Positions 35,493 through 42,604 of a stretch of DNA of 64,000 nt are shown here, piece after piece. The notes under the pieces are model-generated. The model ran no database searches. It saw only the letters and a list, made by a program, of their open reading frames with translations, and had not been told where the DNA came from. The stretch's first letter is position 1. Every line of letters starts with the position of its first letter. The translations under genes were made by a program, and so were the position numbers. The DNA comes from Diaminobutyricimonas sp. LJ205 (GTDB lineage Bacteria; Actinomycetota; Actinomycetes; Actinomycetales; Microbacteriaceae): assembly GCF_009755725.1 (NCBI RefSeq), contig NZ_CP046619.1, forward strand, positions 1,550,001 to 1,614,000, given 5' to 3'.

Positions 35493-36637
35493 TGGCCGCA
35501 GGTTACTCAGTCGGCATCGCATCCGAGACGAAGGCATTCAAGCAGGGTGTGGATGCGGGCATCATCAAGCCGCTCGAGAACGCGGAGGATGCGCTCACCG
35601 ATCTCGGTAAGAGCAAGGGTCCCGACCAGCTCGAGCGCGGCATGAAGGACGCGCAGAAGGCCACCGAGAAACTCCAGAAGGAGACGAAGGAAACCGCCGA
35701 CACGATCGAGCAGGAATTCCGCGACTCCTATCGGAAACTCAAGGAGTCATCCGAAGGGGCCACCCGCGACGTCGGTGAAGGTTTCGACGAAATGAAGGGC
35801 GAGGCAAACGCGACCGCGCGAGAAACCGCCGCATCCTTCGATGGCAGCTTCGAGTCAATCGTGGGTATGGCCCAGGAGACCGCTGCCAACGCCTTCGCCG
35901 GGTTCGGCCCGGCTGGCGCGGTGGCCGGCCTCGCCGCGGCCGCCGGCATCGGCCTTGTCTCGGCCGCGTTCGATCAAAGTGGCGTGGATGCCGAAGCGAT
36001 GGCCGAACGGACCGAGGCCGCATTCGATCGAATGGTGGAGGCCGGCGGGAAGTTCCTGGACGCCGAGACAGAACGCGCGCTCATTCAGGACGCCCTGAAT
36101 GATCCGACGGACTGGCAGACCATCCAGGACATCGTGGAGGCCACCGGTGCCAAGACCGCGGATGTCGCGCGCGCGGTCGCTCTTGAGGGCTCGGAACGGG
36201 ACAAGGTCCTCGGCCTCCTCAAAGAGGCCAAGAGTGAATACGAAAAACAGACCGAGCTGCAAGCACTCTCCAACTCGATCGGCGAGCAATCCGCCCTCGG
36301 CGTGGATGCTCTCATCGGAAAGATCGAGCTCAAGTCCAAGGCCGAGGAGGAGGCCACCCGGAAGTATGAGACGTACTCCGAGGCCGTGGACACCGGCGAG
36401 GAGAACGCCCGCACCCAGATCGAACGGACCCAATCCGCGGACCAACGACGTTGGGAAGCACAGACGGAGGCGCACCGCCGGCATGTGGACAAGGTGAACG
36501 GGGCGCCGCCGTACAAGCTCGTCCCCGAGTTGGACACATCCGGGATAGATAGGGCGATGGACGCGATCAAGAACAAGAAGCACCATCTCAGGGTTGAGGC
36601 TGAAGTGTTCACCCGCGCGGGAACGAGGGTCATCTGA
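35492..36637 (+). CDS. Short tape measure protein
   Basis: 381 aa. Long charged helices (KDAQKATEKLQKETKETADT) flank a hydrophobic middle segment (AGAVAGLAAAAGIGLVSAAF), the classical layout of tape measures, which set tail length and may help DNA entry. At about 0.15 nm per residue the tail would be near 55-60 nm. It is far shorter than in ordinary siphophages, which agrees with the compact genome. Confidence 0.75.
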   Translation: MAAGYSVGIASETKAFKQGVDAGIIKPLENAEDALTDLGKSKGPDQLERGMKDAQKATEKLQKETKETADTIEQEFRDSYRKLKESSEGATRDVGEGFDEMKGEANATARETAASFDGSFESIVGMAQETAANAFAGFGPAGAVAGLAAAAGIGLVSAAFDQSGVDAEAMAERTEAAFDRMVEAGGKFLDAETERALIQDALNDPTDWQTIQDIVEATGAKTADVARAVALEGSERDKVLGLLKEAKSEYEKQTELQALSNSIGEQSALGVDALIGKIELKSKAEEEATRKYETYSEAVDTGEENARTQIERTQSADQRRWEAQTEAHRRHVDKVNGAPPYKLVPELDTSGIDRAMDAIKNKKHHLRVEAEVFTRAGTRVI

Positions 36638-36984
36638 TGATTACGTCCGGCACCGCTTCCGTAGCACCCGAGCTGGTCCTCGGCTACCAGACGAACCGCG
36701 AGTCGAACAACGTTGTGCATCGCCTCGTGGACGGCTCTGTCTCGGTCACCCTCCGCGAGACGAACCTCCGCGCCGGCACGTTGGAACTGTTCTTCCTCAC
36801 CGAGCCGGCCGCCGCCGAGTGCGTCCAGATGCACGCGGACGGGAGTTTGTTCCTGTTCACCGAGCCTGAACGGCCCACGCTGTCCATGACCTACGTCGTG
36901 GCAGGCCGGATCGGATTCGCACTCGAAGAGCAAACCCGCGATCGATGGATCGTCAGCGTCGACTACCAGGAGGTTGACGCGTGA
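36637..36984 (+). CDS. Minor tail protein (small)
   Basis: 115 aa, start overlapping the tape-measure stop (ATGA). Beta-rich with LVLGYQTNRESNNVVHRLVD and TYVVAGRIGFALEEQTRDRW. Likely a distal tail or tail-tip component from its position; no motif defines it. Confidence 0.65.
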   Translation: MITSGTASVAPELVLGYQTNRESNNVVHRLVDGSVSVTLRETNLRAGTLELFFLTEPAAAECVQMHADGSLFLFTEPERPTLSMTYVVAGRIGFALEEQTRDRWIVSVDYQEVDA

Positions 36985-38066
36985 TCCCCCAGAAGCACAC
37001 CCTCACCGCCACGGTGGATGGTGGCGAAACCCTCGAGGTGATCTCTGGACGGCTCACCCTCGACGACACCTGGAGCCCTTACGCCCAGGCCACTCTCACC
37101 ATCGTGACACCCGCCGACCTCGCTGCGATCGATCCCCGCCAGGTACACCGGGTCAAGCTGACCATGACCCGCGATCTCCCGACCGCGCAGACCCGTACCC
37201 TGCACCTCCATATCCGCGCCCGCACGATTCGCCTCGACGGCACAACGGAGCTGCAACTCGCCAGCGATGACGCTTGGTTGCACGACCTCAAATGGCCCAT
37301 GCTCGATGACGACATCAACATTCCGGCCAGTCCGGAGTACGGCCTGTATGCCACCGTCGCAGGCCTTGTGAATCACCTCGCCACCGTGACCATGCCGCAG
37401 TTGGGCGCCTCCCAGACCATCACCGTGGAAGTATTCCCTGAGGCCATCGTCCAGATCACAAACCCGGACGGTGGCAACCTCCTCCCGATCAGCACCGGCC
37501 AATCGCTGTATGAAGTGGCGTTGCCATATCTGCAAGCCAATAACCTCCGCCTGTATGCGGACGGCTCCGCCCCGGCGCGGCTCAAGGTCCACGGCACCAC
37601 CCGGCTCCCCACGGCCGCATGGTTGACCGTTCAAACGGGAGTGGACCTGACCGACGCGCGGGACGAGATCAACCGAGACAGCGACCTATGGGCAGACTCC
37701 CTGACGGTCCACTACACCCGAGGGAACGCGCCGGTGTCAATGGCGACGTGGCCGCCGGTGGGTCAAGGTCCCGTCACTAAGCACCTGTATCTCCAGATCA
37801 ACGCGCACAGTCCCTGGACTCAGTTCATGGACCCGGAGCTCGACATCGGTCCGGCGATGGAGGCCATGTTCAACCGACTGCAAAAGCGAGGGCGGCTAGT
37901 CCCGGTGGACGCGATCAGCGACTACAGCGCGAACGCCGGCCAGAACATCAACGTGACCACCCCGTTAGCGCCACCGCTCACCGGCGTCACCCAGTCCATC
38001 GAGTGGCGATTTCCCGATCACGAAATGACCGTGACCATCCGAGATCTCACGGAGGCGACGCCATGA
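36981..38066 (+). CDS. Minor tail protein / tail hub
   Basis: 361 aa from a GTG overlapping the previous stop. It begins HTLTATVDGGETLEVISGRL, continues with a beta-rich segment and ends VTQSIEWRFPDHEMTVTIRD. This looks like the baseplate hub or distal tail protein of siphophages; it is the only large tail-tip protein in the phage. Confidence 0.7.
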   Translation: MIPQKHTLTATVDGGETLEVISGRLTLDDTWSPYAQATLTIVTPADLAAIDPRQVHRVKLTMTRDLPTAQTRTLHLHIRARTIRLDGTTELQLASDDAWLHDLKWPMLDDDINIPASPEYGLYATVAGLVNHLATVTMPQLGASQTITVEVFPEAIVQITNPDGGNLLPISTGQSLYEVALPYLQANNLRLYADGSAPARLKVHGTTRLPTAAWLTVQTGVDLTDARDEINRDSDLWADSLTVHYTRGNAPVSMATWPPVGQGPVTKHLYLQINAHSPWTQFMDPELDIGPAMEAMFNRLQKRGRLVPVDAISDYSANAGQNINVTTPLAPPLTGVTQSIEWRFPDHEMTVTIRDLTEATP

Positions 38067-38686
38067 CGCTCGTGACCCTCGATAACGGGCTCAAGCTCGA
38101 GCAGCACACCGCCGCAACGTGGCTGGCCTTCCGCGCGGCCGTGCTGGAAGAGACCGGCGTCACCCTCCGGATCACTTGGCCGAACGGCGCCCACCGCACG
38201 CCGACCGTGCAGCAAGCTCTCCGCGATAGGTGGGAGCGCGGCGAAGGCGCGTATGCCGCCCTTCCTGGTGAATCAAACCACGAGGACGGTACCGCGTGGG
38301 ACATCGCGAATTACAAGGCCGTCCCGGATGCGACCCTCCAGCGGATCGGCCGGCGGTTCGGTCTCAAGCGCGACCCATACGAGGCATGGCACTACAACGA
38401 CACCGGCAGCTGGATCGCTCCCGCAGCAGCCACCATCACCCCGATCGAGGAAGAAGAGCCCGACATGGCCCGACCCATCATCATCACCGGCCAACAGACC
38501 GGCGAGAAGTTCCCCTACGTCGTCGACCCGTACACCGGCGAACGCTCGTTCCTGAACGAGCACCAGCTGTCACTGCTCCGCACCGCCGGGAGCGCCGAGA
38601 TGCAGGTGACCATGTCGCAGGAGGGATTCGACGCGATCCCCAAGCGCCGCGGATCGGTCGACCACGACGGCAGCATCGTCGGCTAA
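38063..38686 (+). CDS. Endolysin, M15 D-Ala-D-Ala carboxypeptidase type
   Basis: 207 aa, start overlapping the previous stop (ATGA). Residues 1-115 are an M15 peptidase with the zinc motif SNHEDGTAWD and second-shell EAWHYN. After an EEEEP linker a second domain (residues 135-207, QTGEKFPYVVDPYTGERSFL) probably binds the cell wall. An in-frame ATG at 38465, behind GAGGAAG, could give that domain alone. It degrades peptidoglycan at the end of lytic growth. Confidence 0.87.
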   Translation: MTLVTLDNGLKLEQHTAATWLAFRAAVLEETGVTLRITWPNGAHRTPTVQQALRDRWERGEGAYAALPGESNHEDGTAWDIANYKAVPDATLQRIGRRFGLKRDPYEAWHYNDTGSWIAPAAATITPIEEEEPDMARPIIITGQQTGEKFPYVVDPYTGERSFLNEHQLSLLRTAGSAEMQVTMSQEGFDAIPKRRGSVDHDGSIVG

Positions 38687-38961
38687 TGATCGAGATCATC
38701 GTCGCCACGATCGCCGCCCTCGGCGGCGTCACGGCGGCGTTCATTGCGAACCGCGGCCGCCAGCACGCTAAAGCTGCTCGCGCGCAGGTGGAGAACAGCC
38801 ACTCAACCAACCTCCGCGAGGAAGCCGACGAGCGGCACGACGAGAACCGGCGACTGCTCATGCACCTGGTAAGAACATCCGACGATCAGGCCGGCCGCCT
38901 CGAACGCATGGAGGAACGCCTCGGCGTCGTCGAAGACACCATCCCGAAGGAGAAGCCATGA
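38686..38961 (+). CDS. Small membrane protein, DUF2746-like
   Basis: 91 aa, start overlapping the endolysin stop (TAATG). One N-terminal membrane helix (IEIIVATIAALGGVTAAFIA) is followed by a basic then coiled-coil tail. This layout matches DUF2746 proteins found in actinophage lysis cassettes, so it may be a holin or a regulator of lysis. Confidence 0.75.
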   Translation: MIEIIVATIAALGGVTAAFIANRGRQHAKAARAQVENSHSTNLREEADERHDENRRLLMHLVRTSDDQAGRLERMEERLGVVEDTIPKEKP

Positions 38962-39587
38962 CCACCATCCGCGATGTCGTCGCCGCAGCCGAGGCAGCCC
39001 GCGACGGGATACCTGCAGTGATCGCCGCCGAGCTCGCGGCACAGGTGCCGCCTGCAGCCAGCGCCGGTGTTGCCGCTGCGATCGCCGCACAAGCAGGCAA
39101 GGTCGTCCAGGGCAGCGGTTCACCAAACGGCGTTGTCACCGCGGCAGTCGGCACGCTATACGTCGATACCGCCAAGACTCTCGGCGCCCACATTTGGCGC
39201 AAGGACGCAGGCACCGGAAACACGGGCTGGATCGTCGTCAACGGCGACACCGGCTGGCGCAACCTCGACGCCACACTCGTGAACGGATGGACTGGCACTC
39301 TCCGTCTTCGGCGAATCAACTACCAAGTCCAAGTGCAAGGAACGCTCACGGCCACAACTGCGACCGCACGACAGTTGTCGGCTGTAACAGCAGGCTTCCT
39401 CCCGTCCTTCTCGAACGTGCCGATGCCGGCCTACTACGGAGGCTCGACCCTCATCTTCTCCAGAGTGCGGACGAATACCGCGATCGAGATGGACAACACC
39501 ACTGTCCCTACGAACGCCCGGGAGTGTGCGGTGTCGTACCTCACAGGCGACGCCTGGCCGACCACCCTTCCCGGAACCGCAGCATAA
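38958..39587 (+). CDS. Putative tail fibre / receptor-binding protein
   Basis: 209 aa, overlapping the previous stop (ATGA). An Ala-rich helical start (VVAAAEAARDGIPAVIAAEL) leads to a beta-rich region with GDTGWRNLDATLVNGWTGTL. Tail-fibre-like in composition, unusually placed inside the lysis genes. No motif proves the role. Confidence 0.6.
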   Translation: MTTIRDVVAAAEAARDGIPAVIAAELAAQVPPAASAGVAAAIAAQAGKVVQGSGSPNGVVTAAVGTLYVDTAKTLGAHIWRKDAGTGNTGWIVVNGDTGWRNLDATLVNGWTGTLRLRRINYQVQVQGTLTATTATARQLSAVTAGFLPSFSNVPMPAYYGGSTLIFSRVRTNTAIEMDNTTVPTNARECAVSYLTGDAWPTTLPGTAA

Positions 39588-39595
39588 GGAGCGCA

Positions 39596-39787
39596 ATGGA
39601 CTACACGACCCTCACCAACGAGCAGCTCGAACAAGCGCGCTTGGACGTGCTCAACGAGCAGGAGCGCCGAGCCAACCTCGCCGCGATCCCCGACGCAGTC
39701 GCGCAGCTCGCCCAGACCTACACCGCGGCCGGCGGCAACCCCGCCGACCTCTCCGCAGTCATCCCGACGAACGAGGAGCCCCAGTGA
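39596..39787 (+). CDS. Small hypothetical phage protein
   Basis: 63 aa with AAGGAG 5 bases before the ATG. Helical: LTNEQLEQARLDVLNEQERR. It ends overlapping the holin start. Function unknown. Confidence 0.7.
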   Translation: MDYTTLTNEQLEQARLDVLNEQERRANLAAIPDAVAQLAQTYTAAGGNPADLSAVIPTNEEPQ

Positions 39788-40020
39788 ACGACAAGATCAA
39801 GGAATCCGCCAAGGCCATCGGAGGCGCGGTTCTGTCCGGCCTCATCACCCTCACCGCGGTGATGGACCCGACAGACGGCCCTGCCGACGTGACCTTCTTC
39901 CAGTGGCTACTGGTCGGCGTGAGCGTGCTCGGCACTGGGATCGGCATCTACGCCATCCCGAACCGCGCGCCCGTGAGCCAGAAAGTCGCCGACAGCAGCG
40001 GCCACGAGGTACCCGACTAG
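39784..40020 (+). CDS. Holin
   Basis: 78 aa from a GTG overlapping the previous stop (GTGA). Two hydrophobic segments (AIGGAVLSGLITLTAVM and FQWLLVGVSVLGTGIGIYAI) and a polar C-terminus fit small class II/r1t-like holins that permeabilise the membrane and release endolysin. The position at the end of the late operon supports it. Confidence 0.8.
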   Translation: MNDKIKESAKAIGGAVLSGLITLTAVMDPTDGPADVTFFQWLLVGVSVLGTGIGIYAIPNRAPVSQKVADSSGHEVPD

Positions 40021-40224
40021 GGCGAGGAAACCGAACCCGACGAGGGCCCCGCCGAAGTTCATCCCTGCCACGGCTCCGCCGAGCAAAGCTGCATCCGAGT
40101 TGTAGTTGTTCGCGACGCTCATAGTGACGAGCCACGCGACAACCCAGACAGCCACGCCGCCACCGAGTAGCCAGCCGGCGAGAGCGCCGAGGGTGAATAG
40201 TGAGTCGCTCTTAGGTCGAGTCAT
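39907..40224 (-). CDS. Leftward membrane protein at the right prophage end
   Basis: 105 aa with two to three membrane segments (TLGALAGWLLGGGVAVWVVA and AVAGMNFGGALVGFGFLALV). Its C-terminal third is antisense to the holin. It is the only leftward gene outside the immunity pair, so it may be expressed in the lysogen, as superinfection-exclusion or conversion genes are. No ribosome site is obvious, hence moderate confidence. Confidence 0.5.
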   Translation of the reverse strand: MTRPKSDSLFTLGALAGWLLGGGVAVWVVAWLVTMSVANNYNSDAALLGGAVAGMNFGGALVGFGFLALVGYLVAAAVGDFLAHGRAVRDGVDADPSAEHAHADQ

Positions 40225-40264
40225 GCTCGCAGCCTAGCGACAGGGGCGTCCATACTCTCCACTT

Positions 40265-40564
40265 ATGTCTTCATTGCGAACGAAACAAGAAGTACTCGAG
40301 CAGGCTCGGCAGGTCTTCTGGGCGGGCGTCCAGCAGTCACGGCTCTTGCCCCCACGTGAACGGGCGATCGCGGCCTACTACGCCGGCGGCCCGTCGGTCG
40401 ACGACATCGAACGCGCGATTCTGGCGGAGATGGACGTCGAGTCCGCAGTCAGTCCGCAAGAAGTCCGCAAACGGCCGGATTCGGACCAGCACAGCCAAGC
40501 ACAAAAACCACGGAATCATGCGGGAAACAGGCCCATCCAACGCCAGCCAATAACCCCGGATTAG
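40265..40564 (+). CDS. Hypothetical protein next to attR
   Basis: 99 aa. RTKQEVLEQARQVFWAGVQQ and PPRERAIAAYYAGGPSVDDI look like real protein; the C-terminal 40 residues are low in structure and are encoded by the arm-type repeats and the approach to attR. The stop TAG overlaps the first two bases of the att core. CATACT 8 bases upstream could be a -10. It may be a small regulator expressed in the prophage. Confidence 0.55.
   Translation: MSSLRTKQEVLEQARQVFWAGVQQSRLLPPRERAIAAYYAGGPSVDDIERAILAEMDVESAVSPQEVRKRPDSDQHSQAQKPRNHAGNRPIQRQPITPD
40440..40469 (+). repeat. Right arm-type integrase repeats
   Basis: AGTCCGCA at 40440, 40451 and 40462, exact direct copies spaced 11 bases, in the same orientation as the left set, and 93 bases from the attR core. 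Confidence 0.75.
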
Positions 40565-40589
40565 TACGAGCTGTACTACAGCGTCTAGC
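40563..40589. repeat. attR core repeat (27 bp)
   Basis: Exact copy of 25252-25278. To its right the host chromosome resumes. Confidence 0.93.
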
Positions 40590-40635
40590 CCGACAGGCCG
40601 GCGACGTCAGCCGTTGGCCCGACATCATGGAGTCC

Positions 40636-40664
40636 GCCCGGGCCGCCTATGCGGCGGCCCGGGC
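40636..40664 (+). terminator. Original glnA terminator hairpin, displaced by the prophage
   Basis: GCCCGGGCCGCC-TATGC-GGCGGCCCGGGC: a perfect 12-bp GC-rich stem with a 5-base loop, 47 bases beyond attR. In the prophage-free chromosome it would lie about 58 bases after the glnA stop. Confidence 0.75.
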
Positions 40665-40702
40665 GCACTCACGTGTTTCGCGGCCGAAGGTCAGATGAAG
40701 CG

Positions 40703-41077
40703 CTACTCCGAATCGGCGCCGGCGTGCGTGTGCTGGCGACGCACGATCCAATGGTGGATGGTCTCGGCATCCTGTGATGTCAGCCGAAACGAAACCCGCC
40801 CCGACTCCACGCTGTCTCGGCCGAGAGCCAGCGTGACAATGCCGTCGTCGGTTTCATTCGGTTTGATCGACAGGTCCAGGATGTCCAACGGCGAGTCGGC
40901 ACCGAGCAGGAGAGCCCGCTCGTCATCCGACACGGAGTAAACCTCGCCGGCACGAAGTGCTCGAGCGTGGAACTGACACACCGGCCACTCGACCGGCGGT
41001 TCCCCGTCTACCCGGACTATGAACACTGCCTCTCGGCGGCCATCACACCCGTGGACCGCACACTTTCGCGTCACCAT
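40703..41077 (-). CDS. Hypothetical protein with Cys/His pairs
   Basis: 124 aa from the ATG at 41077. The N-terminus CAVHGCDG and, 25 residues on, VCQFHARAL provide Cys-x4-Cys and Cys-x2-His pairs, which may bind zinc. The C-terminal half is a mixed alpha/beta sequence with ILDLSIKPNETDDGIVTLAL, where ligand binding or a modified MHC-like fold cannot be judged. I do not recognise the family. It is convergent with glnA across the native terminator. Confidence 0.65.
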   Translation of the reverse strand: MVTRKCAVHGCDGRREAVFIVRVDGEPPVEWPVCQFHARALRAGEVYSVSDDERALLLGADSPLDILDLSIKPNETDDGIVTLALGRDSVESGRVSFRLTSQDAETIHHWIVRRQHTHAGADSE

Positions 41078-41152
41078 TCGACCAGAATATCCGTCTGTTC
41101 CGGCCATCACAGCACGGCAGGGCCCCCCAGAAACGTGTCGAGATCTGACAGT

Positions 41153-41190
41153 AAAGAAGGGGCCGCACCAGATGGTGCGGCCCCTTCTTT
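41153..41190. terminator. Rho-independent terminator of the exopolysaccharide operon
   Basis: Perfect 17-bp inverted repeat with loop AGAT; the stem's ends are A-rich on the left and T-rich on the right, so it works in either direction. It begins 13 bases beyond the dehydrogenase stop on the minus strand. Confidence 0.85.
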
Positions 41191-41202
41191 CTTCTGCTGT
41201 TG

Positions 41203-42591
41203 TCAGGCTACGGCCGGAACCCGCTCCAGGATCGGAGTTTCGGCCTGCGGCTGCGAGTTGTTGCCCAGAGCACGGACATCCCACCCGGCGTCCTGCCACA
41301 CCTCGCGGTTCAGGCAGTTGCGGCCGTCGATCACCGCACGCTGCGAGACGAGCGCACCCAGCGCGTGCGGGTCGGCGCCCGTGAACTGCTTCCACTCGGT
41401 GAGCACGAGCAGCGCGTCCGCTCCTGCCGCCGCCTCTTCGAGGGAATCTGCGTAGCTGAGCGTCGGGAACGTACGGCGAGCCGTCTCCCCCGCCTGCGGG
41501 TCGTAGACGACGACCTGCGCACCGCGCAGATGCAAGGCCGCGGCCACGTTCAGCGCCGGCGAGTCACGGACATCGTCGGTGTGCGGCTTGAACGCAGCTC
41601 CGAGCACGCCGATGCGGCGGCCGAGCACGGATCCACCGACGGCGTCGAGGGTGAGGTCGATGACCCGCTGCCGCTGCGCCATGTTGATCTCGTCCACCTG
41701 CTGGAGCAGGTCGGACAGCCGGTGCGAATCCAGCTCACGCGACCGGTGCATCAGGGCACGGATGTCCTTCGGCAGGCAGCCCCCACCGAAGCCGAGTCCG
41801 GCGTTCAGGAACTGGCGACCGATGCGCACGTCGTGGCCCAGCGCGTCGGCGAGGGTGGTGACATCCGCCCCGGTCTTGTCGCAGAGTTCCGCGACCGAGT
41901 TGATGAACGAGATCTTCGTGGCGAGGAACGCGTTGGCGCTCACCTTGACCAGCTCGGCGGTGGCCAGGTCACAGGAGATGACCGGGGTGCCGGTGCTGAT
42001 CGGCTCGGCATAGACGGTGCGCAGAACCCGCTCGGCTGATTCGGATGCCCCGCCGAACACGATCCGGTCGGGCGTCAGGGTGTCCTCGACAGCCTTGCCT
42101 TCGCGAAGGAACTCGGGGTTCCAGACCAGCTCGACAGAGATGCCATCCGGCACCACCTCGGCCACCAGGGTGCGCAGCCGGGCTGCGGTGCCGACCGGCA
42201 CTGTTGACTTGCCGACGATCAGTCCGTCGTGAGTGAGGCTCGAGGCCACCGCGCGGACGGCCGACTCGACGTACCGCAGGTCAGCCGCGTGACTGCCCTT
42301 CTGCTGCGGGGTGCCGACGCAGACGAAGTGGACGTCGGCCAGTGCCACGGCTTCGGCCAGGTCGGTGGTGAACCGCAGGGAACCGCCTTCGACGTGCTTC
42401 TTGAGCAGTTCCGGCAGTCCTGGTTCGTAGAACGGCACCCGGCCGGCGCTGAGGGCGGCGACCTTGCTTTCGTCGGTGTCGACACCGACGACTTCGAAGC
42501 CCATCTCGGCCATCGCCGCGGCGTGGGTGGCTCCGAGATATCCGGTGCCGATGACGCTGATCCTCGGCGCCGCTACCCTCACATCTTCCAT
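41203..42591 (-). CDS. ugd: UDP-glucose 6-dehydrogenase
   Basis: 462 aa from the ATG at 42591 behind AAGGAG. NAD site RISVIGTGYLGATHAAAMAE, catalytic Lys in NAFLATKISFINS and Cys in GFGGGCLPKD are present. It oxidises UDP-glucose to UDP-glucuronate in the cytoplasm. As last gene of a leftward operon with a processive synthase it would supply glucuronic acid for a polysaccharide. A GDP-mannose or UDP-ManNAc specificity cannot be excluded, but the motifs are UGD-like. Confidence 0.93.
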   Translation of the reverse strand: MEDVRVAAPRISVIGTGYLGATHAAAMAEMGFEVVGVDTDESKVAALSAGRVPFYEPGLPELLKKHVEGGSLRFTTDLAEAVALADVHFVCVGTPQQKGSHAADLRYVESAVRAVASSLTHDGLIVGKSTVPVGTAARLRTLVAEVVPDGISVELVWNPEFLREGKAVEDTLTPDRIVFGGASESAERVLRTVYAEPISTGTPVISCDLATAELVKVSANAFLATKISFINSVAELCDKTGADVTTLADALGHDVRIGRQFLNAGLGFGGGCLPKDIRALMHRSRELDSHRLSDLLQQVDEINMAQRQRVIDLTLDAVGGSVLGRRIGVLGAAFKPHTDDVRDSPALNVAAALHLRGAQVVVYDPQAGETARRTFPTLSYADSLEEAAAGADALLVLTEWKQFTGADPHALGALVSQRAVIDGRNCLNREVWQDAGWDVRALGNNSQPQAETPILERVPAVA

Positions 42592-42604
42592 GCTGTTCTC
42601 CTTC

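Larger units (their letters stand above)
25252..40589. mobile_element. Compact temperate siphophage prophage, 15.3 kb
   Basis: Bounded by a 27-bp perfect direct repeat. It contains, leftward, integrase and repressor; rightward, excisionase-like protein, small early genes, an HTH replication-type protein, helicase-loader-like protein, HNH nuclease, large terminase, portal, fused protease-capsid, connectors, tail protein, short tape measure, minor tail proteins, M15 endolysin and holin, and two genes of uncertain role at the right end. Most neighbours overlap by 1-8 bases. All essential siphophage modules are represented without frameshifts, so it may be inducible. The size matches the very small actinophages known from Arthrobacter, Rhodococcus and Microbacterium (about 14-18 kb). 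Confidence 0.92.

Noticed and set aside
40631-40637. Extra AGTCCGC outside attR
   Set aside because: A single copy in host DNA without the 11-bp spacing; treated as chance, not an arm site.
41078-41395. Upstream extension of the hypothetical gene ending at 40703
   Set aside because: The extra codons cross the strong terminator at 41153-41190 and the end of ugd; the ATG at 41077 is more credible.
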